NCBI GenBank assembly: GCA_043228905.1
Contig: JBHGNT010000015.1
Location: 4,588,001 to 4,652,000, forward strand
Length of the DNA: 64,000 nt
Direction of reading: 5' to 3'
DNA from: Azolla caroliniana
Taxonomy: Eukaryota; Polypodiophyta
The notes under the pieces were generated by a model. It was given only the letters and a program-made list of their open reading frames with translations. It ran no database searches and was not told the DNA's origin. Every line of letters starts with the position of its first letter. Position 1 is the first letter of the stretch. Below are positions 10,818 to 20,926 of the stretch, piece by piece. Position numbers and translations under genes: made by a program.

Positions 10818-11925
10818 CTAAGGGCTTGATGTAGGCAACATAGGCAGAGGTGAATCGGTTGTTGGAATTGCGTCGGAGCAAGTAGTGGATTTGATGGCGC
10901 GAACTACTGTGAACGGGTCAATCCATCTGTGTATGAGGGATTCGTTGAGACCGCGCCACCGGACCAGGAAGTAAACAAGGACTTTGGTTCCATGAAACAT
11001 AAGTCGGGGTAATTCAACCCATGTCGTAGTGTCGCTTCTGGCGTTGCTACGCAACTTGTAGGTTTTAAGAACTGGCTTGTCGAAGGAGGGGGAGCATTTG
11101 TTGGAGGTAAAGCCCCCAAGTGGCACTATCCATGTTGGCCGGTTTGGAATGGACGTCAATGGATGCTTCTAATGGGAGGCGAGGGTCGCGCCCATAGAGT
11201 GCTCGAAAAAGTTTGATTTGTATTGATGCCTCTACGGATGTATTGTAGGCGTGGGTGACAAAAGGCAAGATTTGATTCCAGGTTTTGTGGCATGGATCAA
11301 TGATGTAAGAGGCAATCTCCTGCTTGAGGGTTTTGTTGAGGCATTCGATGAGGCCCTTTGTCTGCAGATGGTATGGGGACGTAAACACTTACTGGACACT
11401 TAGTTGAGCTGCAACGGCGTTCAGGACATCCCCGTGGAACTGGTAACCCTGATTAAATAGTAGTTGGACGGGGCAACCATGCTAAATATTACCTTGTGCA
11501 AAAGTTGGGAGGCAATGGTTGGCGTAGTGATGTGAGGGATGGAAACAATTTCGGCCCATCTAGTGATGTATTCGGTTATGACCAGGACATACTTGTTGCC
11601 CCTGGGGGTTTCGAGAAAAGGTCCCATGAAATCCCATCCTACGAGCTCGAAGGGTGATGAGATGGTGATGGGCTAGAGTGTTCCAGCGAGCTTTCCTGCA
11701 AGTTTGATGTGTTGACACAAAGTAGATTGTTTGATGTAGGTAGAGACAGAGTGTCGCATGTTGGGCTAGTAATACTTGAGGCATAAATTTTCGAGAACCT
11801 TGTGGAAACCCAGATGGCCCAACAATGGGTGGCCGTGATAAAATTGGAGGTACGTTTGTTGTAGGGCAGCGAGGCTTGTGATGCGCTTGAATGAAGAACA
11901 CCAAGTTATCACGGATCATGAACTG
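10818..11925 (-). pseudogene. Ty3/gypsy integrase fragment
   Basis: Minus-strand pieces in several frames assemble to a gypsy integrase in order. About 11700-11840 is the zinc-binding region (GHLGFHK..., then CQHIK). 11421-11660 is the catalytic core start (MGPFLETPRGNKYVLVITEY). 11065-11388 is the core end (HLQTKGLIECLNKTLKQE, with the catalytic Glu region). 10818-11060 is the C-terminal part (GTKVLVYFLVRWRGLNESL...HRWIDPFTVVR). Frameshifts separate the parts. No protease, reverse transcriptase or LTR of this element is present. It is not closely similar to the three other gypsy integrases in the window, so it is a separate family remnant. Confidence 0.8.
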
Positions 11926-11929
11926 CCAT

Positions 11930-12522
11930 TGTGAGGGAGCGCAACTGATGGGTTATCTCTTGGATGGCAAGGTCGTGTTGTTGAAGTGCAACGAGTTGCG
12001 GCGGTGGTAGTGGACGACTAGATGACTTGGGGAGAAATTGGACAACCTGGAAGTCAAACGAATTGGGAAGAAATTGGACAACATCTCGATGTGACGCACT
12101 TGAGGGGGAGAATGGCTGGTGAACCTGCCAACAGGGAGAGATCGAATGGGAGCAATAGAGAAGATGAGCTGGAGCCGGAACCAACCAAAGGCAAAGGGAG
12201 AGTCGAAGGAGAAGATGAATAAGAGACAATCGATTCGGATAATGGAGATGATTCGGGTGAGAGGGCAACCAAAGATAATGCCAAGGCACGAGAGCCGATG
12301 GATTTGGTAGCGCCGAAGCCGCAAGGGTGTGAAGAAGGCCAACGAGGTCCTTGGGAGCAGACAAGCCGACCGAACGACTCGAGAAGAGCGGGACTGGACA
12401 GGCCAGGAGAAACCGGACCAACGAGGGCCTTGCGAGCAAGGAGGAGTGAAGTCAGGAGAAACCGGAGTGGAGGATCGGATGGAGCGAATAAATGGCAACC
12501 ACATGTTGAGCTTGAGGGGTAG
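11930..12522 (+). pseudogene. 3' tail of a copia element (post-RNase H region and polypurine tract)
   Basis: The plus strand reads fragments such as ELEPEPTKGKG and related charged text. This is the same kind of charged tail seen between RNase H and LTR at 50091-50420 (plus) and 55248-55560 (minus). The segment ends in a polypurine tract (GAGCTTGAGGGGTAG) directly before the LTR at 12523. The body of this copia upstream is missing. Confidence 0.6.
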
Positions 12523-12917
12523 TGTTGAGTGACAAGCTCAACATGGGCTGGATCTACTGAAGGCCGGATACTCGATCGGCTGAAGAAGTTGACAGTTGGG
12601 AGCCGACATGTTGTTAAGGGCCTATATTTATATTCTAAGGAATAGAAATATTATAACCAGTTAATGTTAGATGCTCATTTATGAGCATTAAAGTACTTGT
12701 CAGTACTTTAGTCACCCCACTATCACAGGGGCTTGTATAAAAGGTGCTCAATGAGCACATTATGATGTACAGAGTGCTATTAGTTTTGAATTGAGTTTCC
12801 TTGTCTACTAACTTTGTCTCTGTCTCTCTCTCCGTGTATACCTAACTGTCTACAAGTGTCCGGCTTAGCCGAATGTGTTCTTTGTGCACGAACTTCCTCA
12901 TACGCTATTCTTTTACA
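12523..12917 (+). mobile_element. Copia LTR (TGTTGAG family, 395 bp)
   Basis: Starts TGTTGAGTGACAAGCTCAAC and ends TTTTACA. A polypurine tract precedes it and a degenerate Met-tRNA primer site (TTATATCAGAGC) follows, so it can serve as the 3' LTR of one copia and the 5' LTR of the next. A TATA box (TTGTATAAAAGG, about 12733) is followed at once by the palindrome GTGCTCAATGAGCAC. The inverted motif AGTACTTGTCAGTACT lies upstream. Confidence 0.85.
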
Positions 12918-14274
12918 TTATATCAGAGCACGAGGGTTGAAGATCCTCTACAATCGATAAAGCAAACCAACACAGAGACAAGCGTTTGTCTTCAGGACAA
13001 GAACAAATAGGAACATGGTCAAAGGAATGGGCAACTCCCTTCTGACAAAAAAGCTCGACAGGAGCAACTATGCATCTTGGGCATACAAGATGCACCAGTA
13101 CCTACTCAGACACGGGTACTAGAGTTATGTGGAAGGAACGAATGATGCAACGCCATATTTTATACACAAGGATTTCTCGGCATGGGAATAGGCGACAACC
13201 AAAGTCTTGTATTGCTTTGCATCATGTGTGAACGACCAACTACTAGGCTACATTTGGGATGCAAAGACGTTAAAAGATGCTTGGGGAAATTTGAAGAAGT
13301 TCTTCACCGCAAGCACGATGACCAAGAAGTTGCAGCTCAGACAAGAGTTGAACAACATCTGATAGAGGGACATGTTGGTGGCCAATTACACCTCCAAGAT
13401 TAAGGAGATCTGCAACTCGCTCAGCTCAATCAATGTGACGGTTGAAGAGGACGAGATGGTGCAGGTTTGCCTCAGAGGTTTGGCGAAGAAGTTCAGATCT
13501 TTCTGAATGGCAATTTGCAGGAGGGGGAAAACAAAGATGTTGCAACACAAAGGTTGATCAGAGGTTCGGTAACGACACCTCTCACCCCATCGAGCATATT
13601 GGAGACGTTCCTCTGAGCCACGTCGGCCAAAGAAGAATTATGAGGAACGCCTTGCACGTCTTGACGATCACCAAGAATCTTGTGTCAGTCGCACAGATTG
13701 TTGACCAGGGGATGCAAGTTTGGTTCACTCATCTTGGGTGCTTCATTGAGGAAGACGATGATTATTGTGCAAGGGCGTAGAGAAGGGATGATGTTTATCC
13801 TCAAGACTAATGGCGTAGGCACTACAATTTTTGCTAAAGTATAGAAGGGTGATTCGGATATCGATATGTGGCACAAGTAGATTGGCCACATCAACTTCTT
13901 AAAGCTTCAAGCAATGCAAGTGAAATAGGTGGATTTTGGCCTGCCAAAAGTCTGTGGCCGGAAGGGCCAAGTATGTGAAGCTTGCTAACTAAGGAAGCAA
14001 CACTTGCTTCCTTTCCCAAACAAGTGAAATCGGAGTCGAAACAAGCTCAATTTAATCCATTAGGATGTGTGGGGACCGTCACAGAACGTGAGCTTAGTTT
14101 GGAGTCGATATTTCGTCTCCTTCATTGACGACTACCACCGGCACACTTGGATCTACCTCATAGAGAAGAAGAGTGACTTCTTCTCCTATTTCTGGAACCC
14201 GAAGAGGTTAGTGGAAAGGAAAATAGAGAGGAAAATCAAGTTTCTGTGATTGAATGGCGGAAAAGAATACTTTT
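12918..14274 (+). pseudogene. Decayed copia internal region (gag, pre-integrase, start of integrase)
   Basis: Gag starts near 13015 (MVKGMGNSLLTKKLDRSNY) and shows the SWAYKMHQYL and KLQLRQELNNI regions with stops. A deletion near 13500-13560 joins gag to the post-protease text (HIGDVPLSHVGQRRIMRNAL, GMQVWFTHLGCFIEE). The integrase zinc region follows at 13860-14010 and the catalytic start at 14067-14270 (VSFIDDYHRHTWIYLIEKK). At 14274 the integrase breaks off in the GGKEYF motif and runs directly into an LTR, so all reverse transcriptase and RNase H are lost. Confidence 0.85.
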
Positions 14275-14599
14275 TGTTGAGCGGGCAAGCTCAACTAGAT
14301 CTGAATCGGCTGAATAAGCTAGAGCCGGATTGGTATCCGGAACGGAGAACTGGATAGGTACCTGGATTGGTGTCTGGATATATCGGTATACAGAACCTAG
14401 AGCCGGACCGGAGAACCGGATCGTGCTCCGGAATAGTGAGAACTGATAGGCTGTTAGAGCCTATGGTTCGAGCCTAGTACGTAGGCATATTCCTTGGAGT
14501 TAGTGTCAGTCGCTCGTATGAGCATTGAAATACATGTCAATACTTCTGTTAGTTCTTTTAAGGACTTGTATAAAAAGTGTTATGTAGGACATTTGTATG
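14275..14599 (+). mobile_element. Partial copia LTR, 5' part
   Basis: Starts TGTTGAGCGGGCAAGCTCAAC. It shares CCTAGTACGTAGGCATAT and the following promoter region with the LTR at 15928-16283. It is cut after the TATA box region (TTGTATAAAAAGTG, about 14567) by the start of a different LTR at 14600. A run of CCGGA-type repeats at 14325-14430 is absent from the 15928 copy. Confidence 0.8.
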
Positions 14600-15030
14600 T
14601 GTTGAGATATCAAGCTCAACTTAGTTTAGTTAGTTAGTCAACACACGTAACTTAGTAGTTACCTAGATAGAATATAGTTAGTGTGTTGACCTTAAAGCCT
14701 TAAATAGAATTTTGTACTCGAGTGGGATACATTGTAGATCCTCCACTCCCATGTTCATTTAATATAGGACTTACACGTTTGTACCTATATTCTACTCACA
14801 CATGTGCAACTTTGCACATGAGATGTATATATACCTCATTGTGGGTATTTTTGTATTTGATGATACTTTTTAGTATAGTTAATCATCCCCCATCTTGTCT
14901 CGTTGTTCATAAGAGTTGACTTCCTCTCTTTCTTCCTCTCACACATACACACACATATCACATAATCTTCCGCTACTTAATCACTTAATTAGGTACTAAT
15001 TAACCCTAGTTAATTACCTAATCCTTAACA
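14600..15030 (+). mobile_element. Copia 5' LTR (431 bp)
   Basis: Starts TGTTGAGATATCAAGCTCAAC and ends CCTTAACA, immediately followed by a perfect TGGTATCAGAGC primer site at 15031-15042. Its body is unlike the flanking LTRs except for the terminal hairpin. A CT-rich and CACA-rich 3' part lies near 14930-14960. Confidence 0.9.
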
Positions 15031-15927
15031 TGGTATCAGAGCATGTGGTTTAGAAAATCCATTAAGCCCACCCGACTCCATGATTGAGTGTTTGAAACGC
15101 CGGCGACAAAATCCGGCTATCCGCTACCGTAGTGCCGCTATGTAGCGTGTGTACGTGATTGAAGGAAGAAAAGCAAAAGAAGAGAAGACACTAGTCAACA
15201 TGAACACACAAATGGGTAGCTCGCTCCCTAGTGAAAATCTAGATCGGAGCAATTATTCATCTTGGGAGTACAAGATGAACCAATACCTTGTCGGCCAAGG
15301 GTATTGGAGCTACATCAACGACGCACTCGAAGACAAACCCGACATCACAAACGCCAACTACCCAACGTGGGAGCAAGGAACGAGTCCGGTAATGTATTGC
15401 TTGGCAACATGTGTCCATGACCTCATGCTTAGCCACATTCGAGATGCCAAGACGCCTAAAGAGGCGTGGGAGAACTTGAAGAAGATGTTCGCCGCCAACA
15501 TAACCGCCTGAAAGCTTCAACTCCGACAAGAGTTGAACAACATTCGGCAAAAAGGTATGTCCATGTCGGACTACACCACCAGGATGTGACTCACTTGGTT
15601 CCATCAACATAAATGTCGACGAAGACGAGATGGTTGAAGTATGCTTGGGCGGCCTCGCACAACGATCCAACTCGTTAAGGACGACAATCTTAGCGAGAGA
15701 AAACCCTCCTTCGTTCTTCGACCTTCAATTAATGCTAATGGTTGAAGAGAACCACGTCCGAACCAAAATGAAGACGTCGGAAGGACAAATGTTCTTCTCG
15801 AATTCGGACGGTGGCCGAGGACGAGGTCGAGCCAGTAGAAGAGGTCAATTCGGCCCATCTCACGAAGGGTGCTCGAACCTTCGACAACAAGACAGAAGCC
15901 ATAAGGAACCTTCGGAAGAAGGGGGAG
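15031..15927 (+). pseudogene. Copia gag remnant with primer site and polypurine tract
   Basis: The primer site is at 15031. Gag opens at 15149 or, more likely, at the Met of MNTQMGSSLPSENLDRSNYS (15200), and runs to a TGA at 15509. It then continues with stops and shifts through KLQLRQELNNIRQKGMSMSDY and a Gly/Arg-rich part (GRGRGRASRRG, about 15810). A polypurine tract (AGAAGGGGGAG) ends at 15927, directly before an LTR of another subfamily. All pol is missing, so this is an internally deleted or recombined element. Confidence 0.85.
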
Positions 15928-16283
15928 TGTTGAGCGAGCAAGCTCAACTGGATCCGGATCGGATTGAAGCTGATAGGCCATTAGAGGCCTACGGATCTAG
16001 CCTAGTACGTAGGCATATTTTTGGGAGTCGGTGTCAATCGCTCATATGAGCATTGAAGTACCTGTCAGTACTTCTCTCAGTCCTTTATGGACTTGTATAA
16101 AAGTGCTCTCTGAGCACATTATATGTATAGAGTGTTATTATTTTTAAATTGAGTTTATGTTCTACTCTCTCTCTGTCTCTCCAGTGTATTCTTTGTGTAA
16201 GGTCTCTATTAAACCTTCTTCTCTACGTTCTGTTGGTATCCGGTTGAGCCGGTTTGTCACGCTTCCGCATATTAACTTTCACA
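15928..16283 (+). mobile_element. Copia LTR (356 bp), 5' LTR of the outermost nested copia
   Basis: Starts TGTTGAGCGAGCAAGCTCAAC, ends TTTCACA, and is followed by the primer site variant TGGTATCCGAGAGC. A TATA box (TTGTATAAAAGTG) is followed by GTGCTCTCTGAGCAC. It also has a polypurine tract on its left, so it is shared by the truncated element to the left and the split copia to the right. Confidence 0.85.
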
Positions 16284-17217
16284 TGGTATCCGAGAGCGAG
16301 GGTTGACACTCCTTTGCAGTCGACAGATGCATTTGAAGACAAACGCTAACACCTAGTGAAGAACAGAAGAGAACCAAAAGATGGACAGAGGAATGGCAAG
16401 TTCGCTTCCGACAGAAAAGCTCGACCGGAGCAACTATGCATCCTGATCGTACAAAATTCATCAATACCAATTGGGGCATGGTTACTGGAACTATGTGGGA
16501 GGAACGAACGAGGTAGCGCCGTAGTCGACACACAAGGACTTCCTGACATGGGAACAAGGAGCGAGTAGAGTGCTTTACTGCCTCACGTCCTGTGTGCATG
16601 ACCAGATGCTCGGCTACATCAAAGATGCAAAAGCACTGAAGGAGGGTTGCAAAAATCTCTGGAAGATTTTGGCTGCATGTACTACAACCCGTAAGTTGCA
16701 GCTCCGGCAAGAGCTGAACAACATCTGACAGAGAGATATGTTGGTTACCGAGTACACCACAAGAATAAAGGAGATTTGTGACGTGCTCGGGTCCATCAAT
16801 GTGACGGTGGATGAAGACAACATGGTCCAAATTTGCCTTGGTGGTCTAGCACAATGGTACGAGCCAATCTGGACGGTAATTTGCACTCGAGAGAAGCCAC
16901 CGTCCTTTTTCGACCTACAATCTATGTTGATGGTCGAAGAAAACCACGCGAGTGAGTCTAGGACCACTCAACCGGACAATCATATGCTATACACGTAGGC
17001 AGATCGGCCTCGTGGGCGTGGAGGATGAGGTGGGTCGGCACAAAATGGAGGCGGCCGGCAAGAGCAGAACCAGAGGCACAAAGATAGTGTCGACAACAAT
17101 TCTGGACCCTCCACAAGCAAGGGGAGTCAAAACGGCGCCGAAAATTGGCAAGGGAAGGCCGACACAGAATGTTGGTACTGTGGCAAGAAAGGCCACAAAG
17201 AGAGCAAGTGCTGGAAG
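16284..17217 (+). pseudogene. Outermost split copia, part 1: gag
   Basis: Gag from about 16381 (MDRGMASSLPTEKLDRSNYA) shows KDFLTWEQGASRVLYCL, the KLQLRQELNNI region, then IKEICDVLGSINVTVDEDNM (16738-16998). A zinc knuckle (CWYCGKKGHKESKC) is cut at its end by the minus-strand copia at 17218. Stops interrupt it (about 16444, 16726, 16996). The reading resumes at 38030 after the insertion; GGAAG at 17213-17217 and 38025-38029 is the target duplication. Confidence 0.9.
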
Positions 17218-17475
17218 TGTGAAGAATAGCGCGGAATATCGCTCGACTACAACCGAGTCTTGAATCACAGAAATGGGAATGAACGAGAGAGTACATAGAA
17301 ATGACACATGATGTTTATGTGGAAAACCCTAATAGGGAAAACCACGGGAGCCCACAGACTCCTACTATCACTATACGAGAGAAAATACAAAGTGGAGGCA
17401 TAGAGGCAATGACCTCGTGCTCGCAATCTTCGCCAGACAGCGGTTACAACAGAGAGTGCTCGTAGCTACTCTCTC

Positions 17476-17544
<69 letters not shown>

Positions 17545-17779
17545 GTCGCTCTCTATACAACAGTTATGCACATACCACCATATGACAATAACAACTAACA
17601 ACCTTACAAAGTGATTGCCCTAAGTCATATTTATACTTATATGAACTTAGGTCTATTTACAAATATAGCCTCAATAGGCTTGCTCAAAACATATTTACAG
17701 ATTTGTCTTCTCTTCTGATTCTCACCGGGTCCTCTTTATTCATCACCGGATCCCGTCCGGAGAGACTGATTTCCCAACA
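17218..17779 (-). repeat. 3' LTR of the Tork-like copia (562 bp)
   Basis: Pairs with 37499-38024. It is longer mainly because of an expanded (CT)n run at 17468-17542 and an extra stretch near 17600-17630. It lacks about 48 bp of a GGTTCTCA-type triplicated block that the other LTR has near 37920-37970. Confidence 0.93.
17468..17542. repeat. (CT)n microsatellite inside the LTR
   Basis: About 75 bp of nearly pure CT dinucleotide. The corresponding site in the partner LTR (37751-37770) is only about 20 bp, so it has expanded since insertion. Length in an assembly may be unreliable. Confidence 0.95.
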
Positions 17780-17789
17780 ATCTCCCCCT

Positions 17790-18926
17790 TCACTCCGACA
17801 TGGGATATCTTGTCAGCCCGATCCGCTTTCGGCACGCGTCCAACTTGTTGGTTGTCAGGACCTTGGTCATCATGTCCGACCCGTTCTCCTCCATGTGGAT
17901 CTTTGTCAGCCCAAACTCTTGATCTTCTACTCTCTCCTGGATCCAGTGGTACCTCCGCTGGATATGTTTCGTTCGGGAATGGTAGGCCGCGTTCTTTGCA
18001 AGGTGGATGGCACTTTGACTATCGCAGTAGAGCCGGTATTCCTCCTGTTGGATTCCTAGCTCTCCAATGAAGTCCTTCATCCAGATTATCTCCTTGCTGG
18101 TGTCTACAACTACCATGTACTCTGCCTCCGTGGTTGACAATGCAACTGTCTTCTGCAGCCTCGACTGCCAGGAAACAGCTCCCCCTACATAGGTCATGAC
18201 ATATCCGGATGTAGACCGGCTGGTATCTGCATCAGCTGACATATCCAAATCTGTGAATCCGTCAAGTTGGGGATTACTGGAGCCAAACCGGAGACACATA
18301 TTCGAAGTGCCTTTAAGATACTGGAGTATCCAGTTGACCACGTGCTCTCTTACGGGATTGCTCATGAACCGGTCCACCACTCCGACTGCATATCCGATAT
18401 CCGGCCGGGTACACACCATTGCGTACATCAAGCTCCCGACGACAGAGGCATATGGTATCTTCATCATATTCGTCTTCTCCGCCTTTGTCCTCAGGCTTTG
18501 TTTTCCGGATAGCTTGCAGTTCGCCGGAAGCGTCGATCCAACCGGTTTCGCCTCCGACATGTTGAATCATTGAAGTACCTTTGTCACATACTTCTCTTGT
18601 GACAACCACAACAACTTCTTCGACTGGTCCCGGATGATGTGCATTCCCAATATCTGTCTTGCCGGACCCAAGTCTTTCATTGAGAAGGTCCGGTTCACAA
18701 CCTTCTTCAGCATCTGGATCTTGCCTTGGTCTCGTCCGACGATCAACATATCATCCACATATAGGAGGAGTATCAAGGAATCTCCTCCGTCTAATTTCTT
18801 CACAAACACACAATGATCGACCTGCGTCTTGTGGTAACCTTGGTCGGTCATGAAAGAGTCGAACTTCCGGTACCATTGCCGGGGGGCTTGCTTCAGTCTG
18901 TATAGGCTTTTCTTCAGCCGGCACAC
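17790..18926 (-). pseudogene. Tork-like copia reverse transcriptase C-terminal half and RNase H
   Basis: Two minus-strand ORFs in one frame (18567-18926 and 17790-18560) are separated by a single in-frame TGA at 18567-18569. The first has CRLKKSLYRLKQAPRQWY and the LLYVDDMLIVG active site. The second has GSLMYAMVCTRPDIGYAV, then RNase H with STSGYVMTYVGGAVSW, STTEAEYMVV, CDSQSAIHLAKN and SRTKHI, and ends at TRYPMSE. It is cut at 18926-18930 by the chromovirus and continues at 34567. Confidence 0.93.
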
Positions 18927-18930
18927 CAGG

Positions 18931-19357
18931 TGTCATGAATCCGTGAACATTATGTGGCTTCACTTGAGCTTGAACCCAAGACCTTGTAATACATAATCAA
19001 GAACCTAACCATTAAGATAAATATGATTATATGAAATAATAAAAGCTACTTTTTGTAATAGACTGATATTGTAAATGTTCTAGAACATCCTAGAACATCT
19101 TAGAATATTCTAGGTCTAGAACATTCTAGAACATTATAGAAATCATTAGGTTATTCTATAGGAACCTATAAATATGGACATACAATTCTTCTCAAAACCA
19201 ATTCGAATAAACACTAGTCTTAAGCTCTCATTGCCTATCTTGTATCCGTTCTTATTCTACTTTAATACATTCATTCTTCTCTTATCATTTCATTCCTCTT
19301 CTTGTGATCTCTTTATATCTTTCTTCTATCACTTTACCTTCTCTCTTGGTTCTGACA
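18931..19357 (+). repeat. 5' LTR of the chromovirus (427 bp)
   Basis: Starts TGTCATGAATCC, ends GGTTCTGACA. A TATA box (CCTATAAATATGG) lies at 19165-19177 and a dense series of CTAGAA/TTCTAG motifs just upstream. The 3' half is CT-rich leader. The canonical Met-tRNA primer site is not seen after it. Confidence 0.95.
19078..19143 (+). promoter_or_regulatory. Heat-shock-element-like cluster upstream of the LTR TATA box
   Basis: Alternating GAA and TTC modules recur at 5-bp steps. The best unit is GAACATTCTAGAA at 19119-19131, a perfect GAAnnTTCnnGAA heat shock element. TTCTAGAA (about 19078), GAATATTC (19103-19110) and further CTAGAAC units surround it. The cluster ends about 25 bp before the TATA box. 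The same perfect element is kept in the 3' LTR at 34323-34335. Function is inferred from the consensus only. Confidence 0.6.
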
Positions 19358-19415
19358 GTTTGATTCGAATTTCTTCTTCTCGTCTAGCCTCTTCCACAAA
19401 CACTAGTAAGTACCC

Positions 19416-20454
19416 ATGGCTGTTGGCAACCCACATGAATACTTCGCCCTTGTTGCAGAAATGGAGAATCTCAAAAGCAAGTTTGCATCACTAGAGCTGG
19501 AGAATCAACGATTGCTTGAAGACCCACAGAAGGTTTCAGTAGAGAAGCAACAAATACATGACGAGTTTACACGAAGGGTTCAACAACTAGAGTCAGCAAT
19601 AGTAGCTTTACAACAACTGAAAGTCGATAGTCAAGGAGTTCTTAAGGAGCCCAAAATCAGCCTCCCAGCTAAATTCGATGGGTCGAGTGAACATTTTCGG
19701 GGTTTTATAAATCAAGTGCGGTTGGTAATTTAGATGCATCCCACGCGTTATCTGACGAATTCATCTCGAGTCGGGTTAGTGGGCACTTTATTGATTGGCA
19801 CGACATTGTCATGGTTTGCTCCATTGCTAGAAGCAAATTCGCCCCTACTCAACAACTTTGAAGAATTTATCAAAGAGTTTAAGGCTTGCTTCGGAGATAC
19901 AGATATTGTAAGAACGACAATCAACAAGATTCGCACATTGTGACAAGGGGATCAACCAACATCAACGTATGCAGCCAATTTTCGTCTCATTGCAAGTGAT
20001 ATTCCTTGGGACGAACAAGCTCTAATGGAGCAGTTTCGTTTGGGCCTCCGTGGAGATGTAAAAGATTTACTTCTTACCTTCCATGAGGATCCAAAATCCC
20101 TTACAGAAGCTATTAGCCAAGCAATACGGTGTGATAATCGGCTTTTTGAGCGTCGGTCTGAGCGACAACAACAACAAACAAGATCAAGATTTACGCCAAC
20201 TTATGCATTAGTGATGGCACAATCTCCAAGGCAACAATATAGCCCTGTCCCAACTCCACGGCAAGCACGTAGCCCAACACCAATGGACACCGATGGAGAT
20301 GAGGACCTTTATCAAATGAAGAGAAACAACGTCGTCGAGCAAATCGACTATGCTTATATTGTGGAGGTCCAGGACATATTGCCATTCATTGTCCACACAG
20401 ACTGAGACGTCAGGTACATCACATTAACTATGATAATAGAAATGAGTCTAGCAT
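19416..20454 (+). pseudogene. Chromovirus gag
   Basis: The ORF starts at MAVGNPHEYFALVAEMENLK with a coiled-coil start (about residues 15-75), then the capsid part (KISLPAKFDGSSEHFRGFIN...). In-frame stops occur at 19731-19733 (TAG) and 19941-19943 (TGA), and the frame shifts before the zinc knuckle CLYCGGPGHIAIHC (20351-20392). It is cut at 20454 by the Tat-like element and resumes at 30347. Inactive. Confidence 0.92.
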
Positions 20455-20874
20455 TGTTATTCTCTTAGCCGGACAAGGCCTAACACAAGGTGTCACGGAG
20501 ACACTTCACCAAAGGGTGATTACGACATAGGATTAAGATTCAACGATTACACCGACTTACGTAGGTTACACGATTAGATTGCTTTGGTTAATTACACGCG
20601 TAAGATATAACAGTGATTACAGAACGGAAATCAAGACAGAAGTATAAACAACATAAGCTCTACTAATTATCCGCTGTCATTACAATAGGGTCCGGGCCTT
20701 TAAATAGGTTTCCGGCCCGTAGTACAAAACGGTGCCTCTCGCACCTATTCGGGATCCGTCCGGATCTGGAACGGCATACCGTTTCCAGTCCGTCCGTCCA
20801 CACTTTGCTCATTTACAACCATATCTAATTAATTCCTTCACTCCGTATTTTGGACTCCTTGCCGGCCGGTAACA
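20455..20874 (-). repeat. 3' LTR of the Tat-like element (420 bp)
   Basis: Ends TGTTA...TAACA. On the minus strand a TATTTAAAGG promoter-like motif (GCCTTTAAATAGG on plus, 20697-20709) lies in the middle. It differs from 29922-30341 only at GATTACGACAT/GATTACGGCAT and ATATAACAG/ATATAATAG. Confidence 0.97.
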
Positions 20875-20926
20875 CATGGCACGCCCGTGGGACAGTACCT
20901 TGTACGTCGAACCCTTCTCGGCCCCT
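20875..20926 (-). other. Short 3' non-coding block without a polypurine tract
   Basis: Only 52 bp separate the third-ORF stop from the 3' LTR. The plus-strand text beginning CATGGCACGCCCGTGGGACA is closely matched beside the other Tat-like LTR at 53316 (CCTGGCACGCCTGTGGGACA). It is conserved between two families, yet no purine run adjoins the LTR. Confidence 0.6.

Noticed and set aside
12054-12504. Overlapping minus-strand ORFs of 76-183 codons.
   Set aside because: They lie antisense to the charged copia tail; Leu/Ser-rich composition is the reverse of Glu/Arg-rich sense text.
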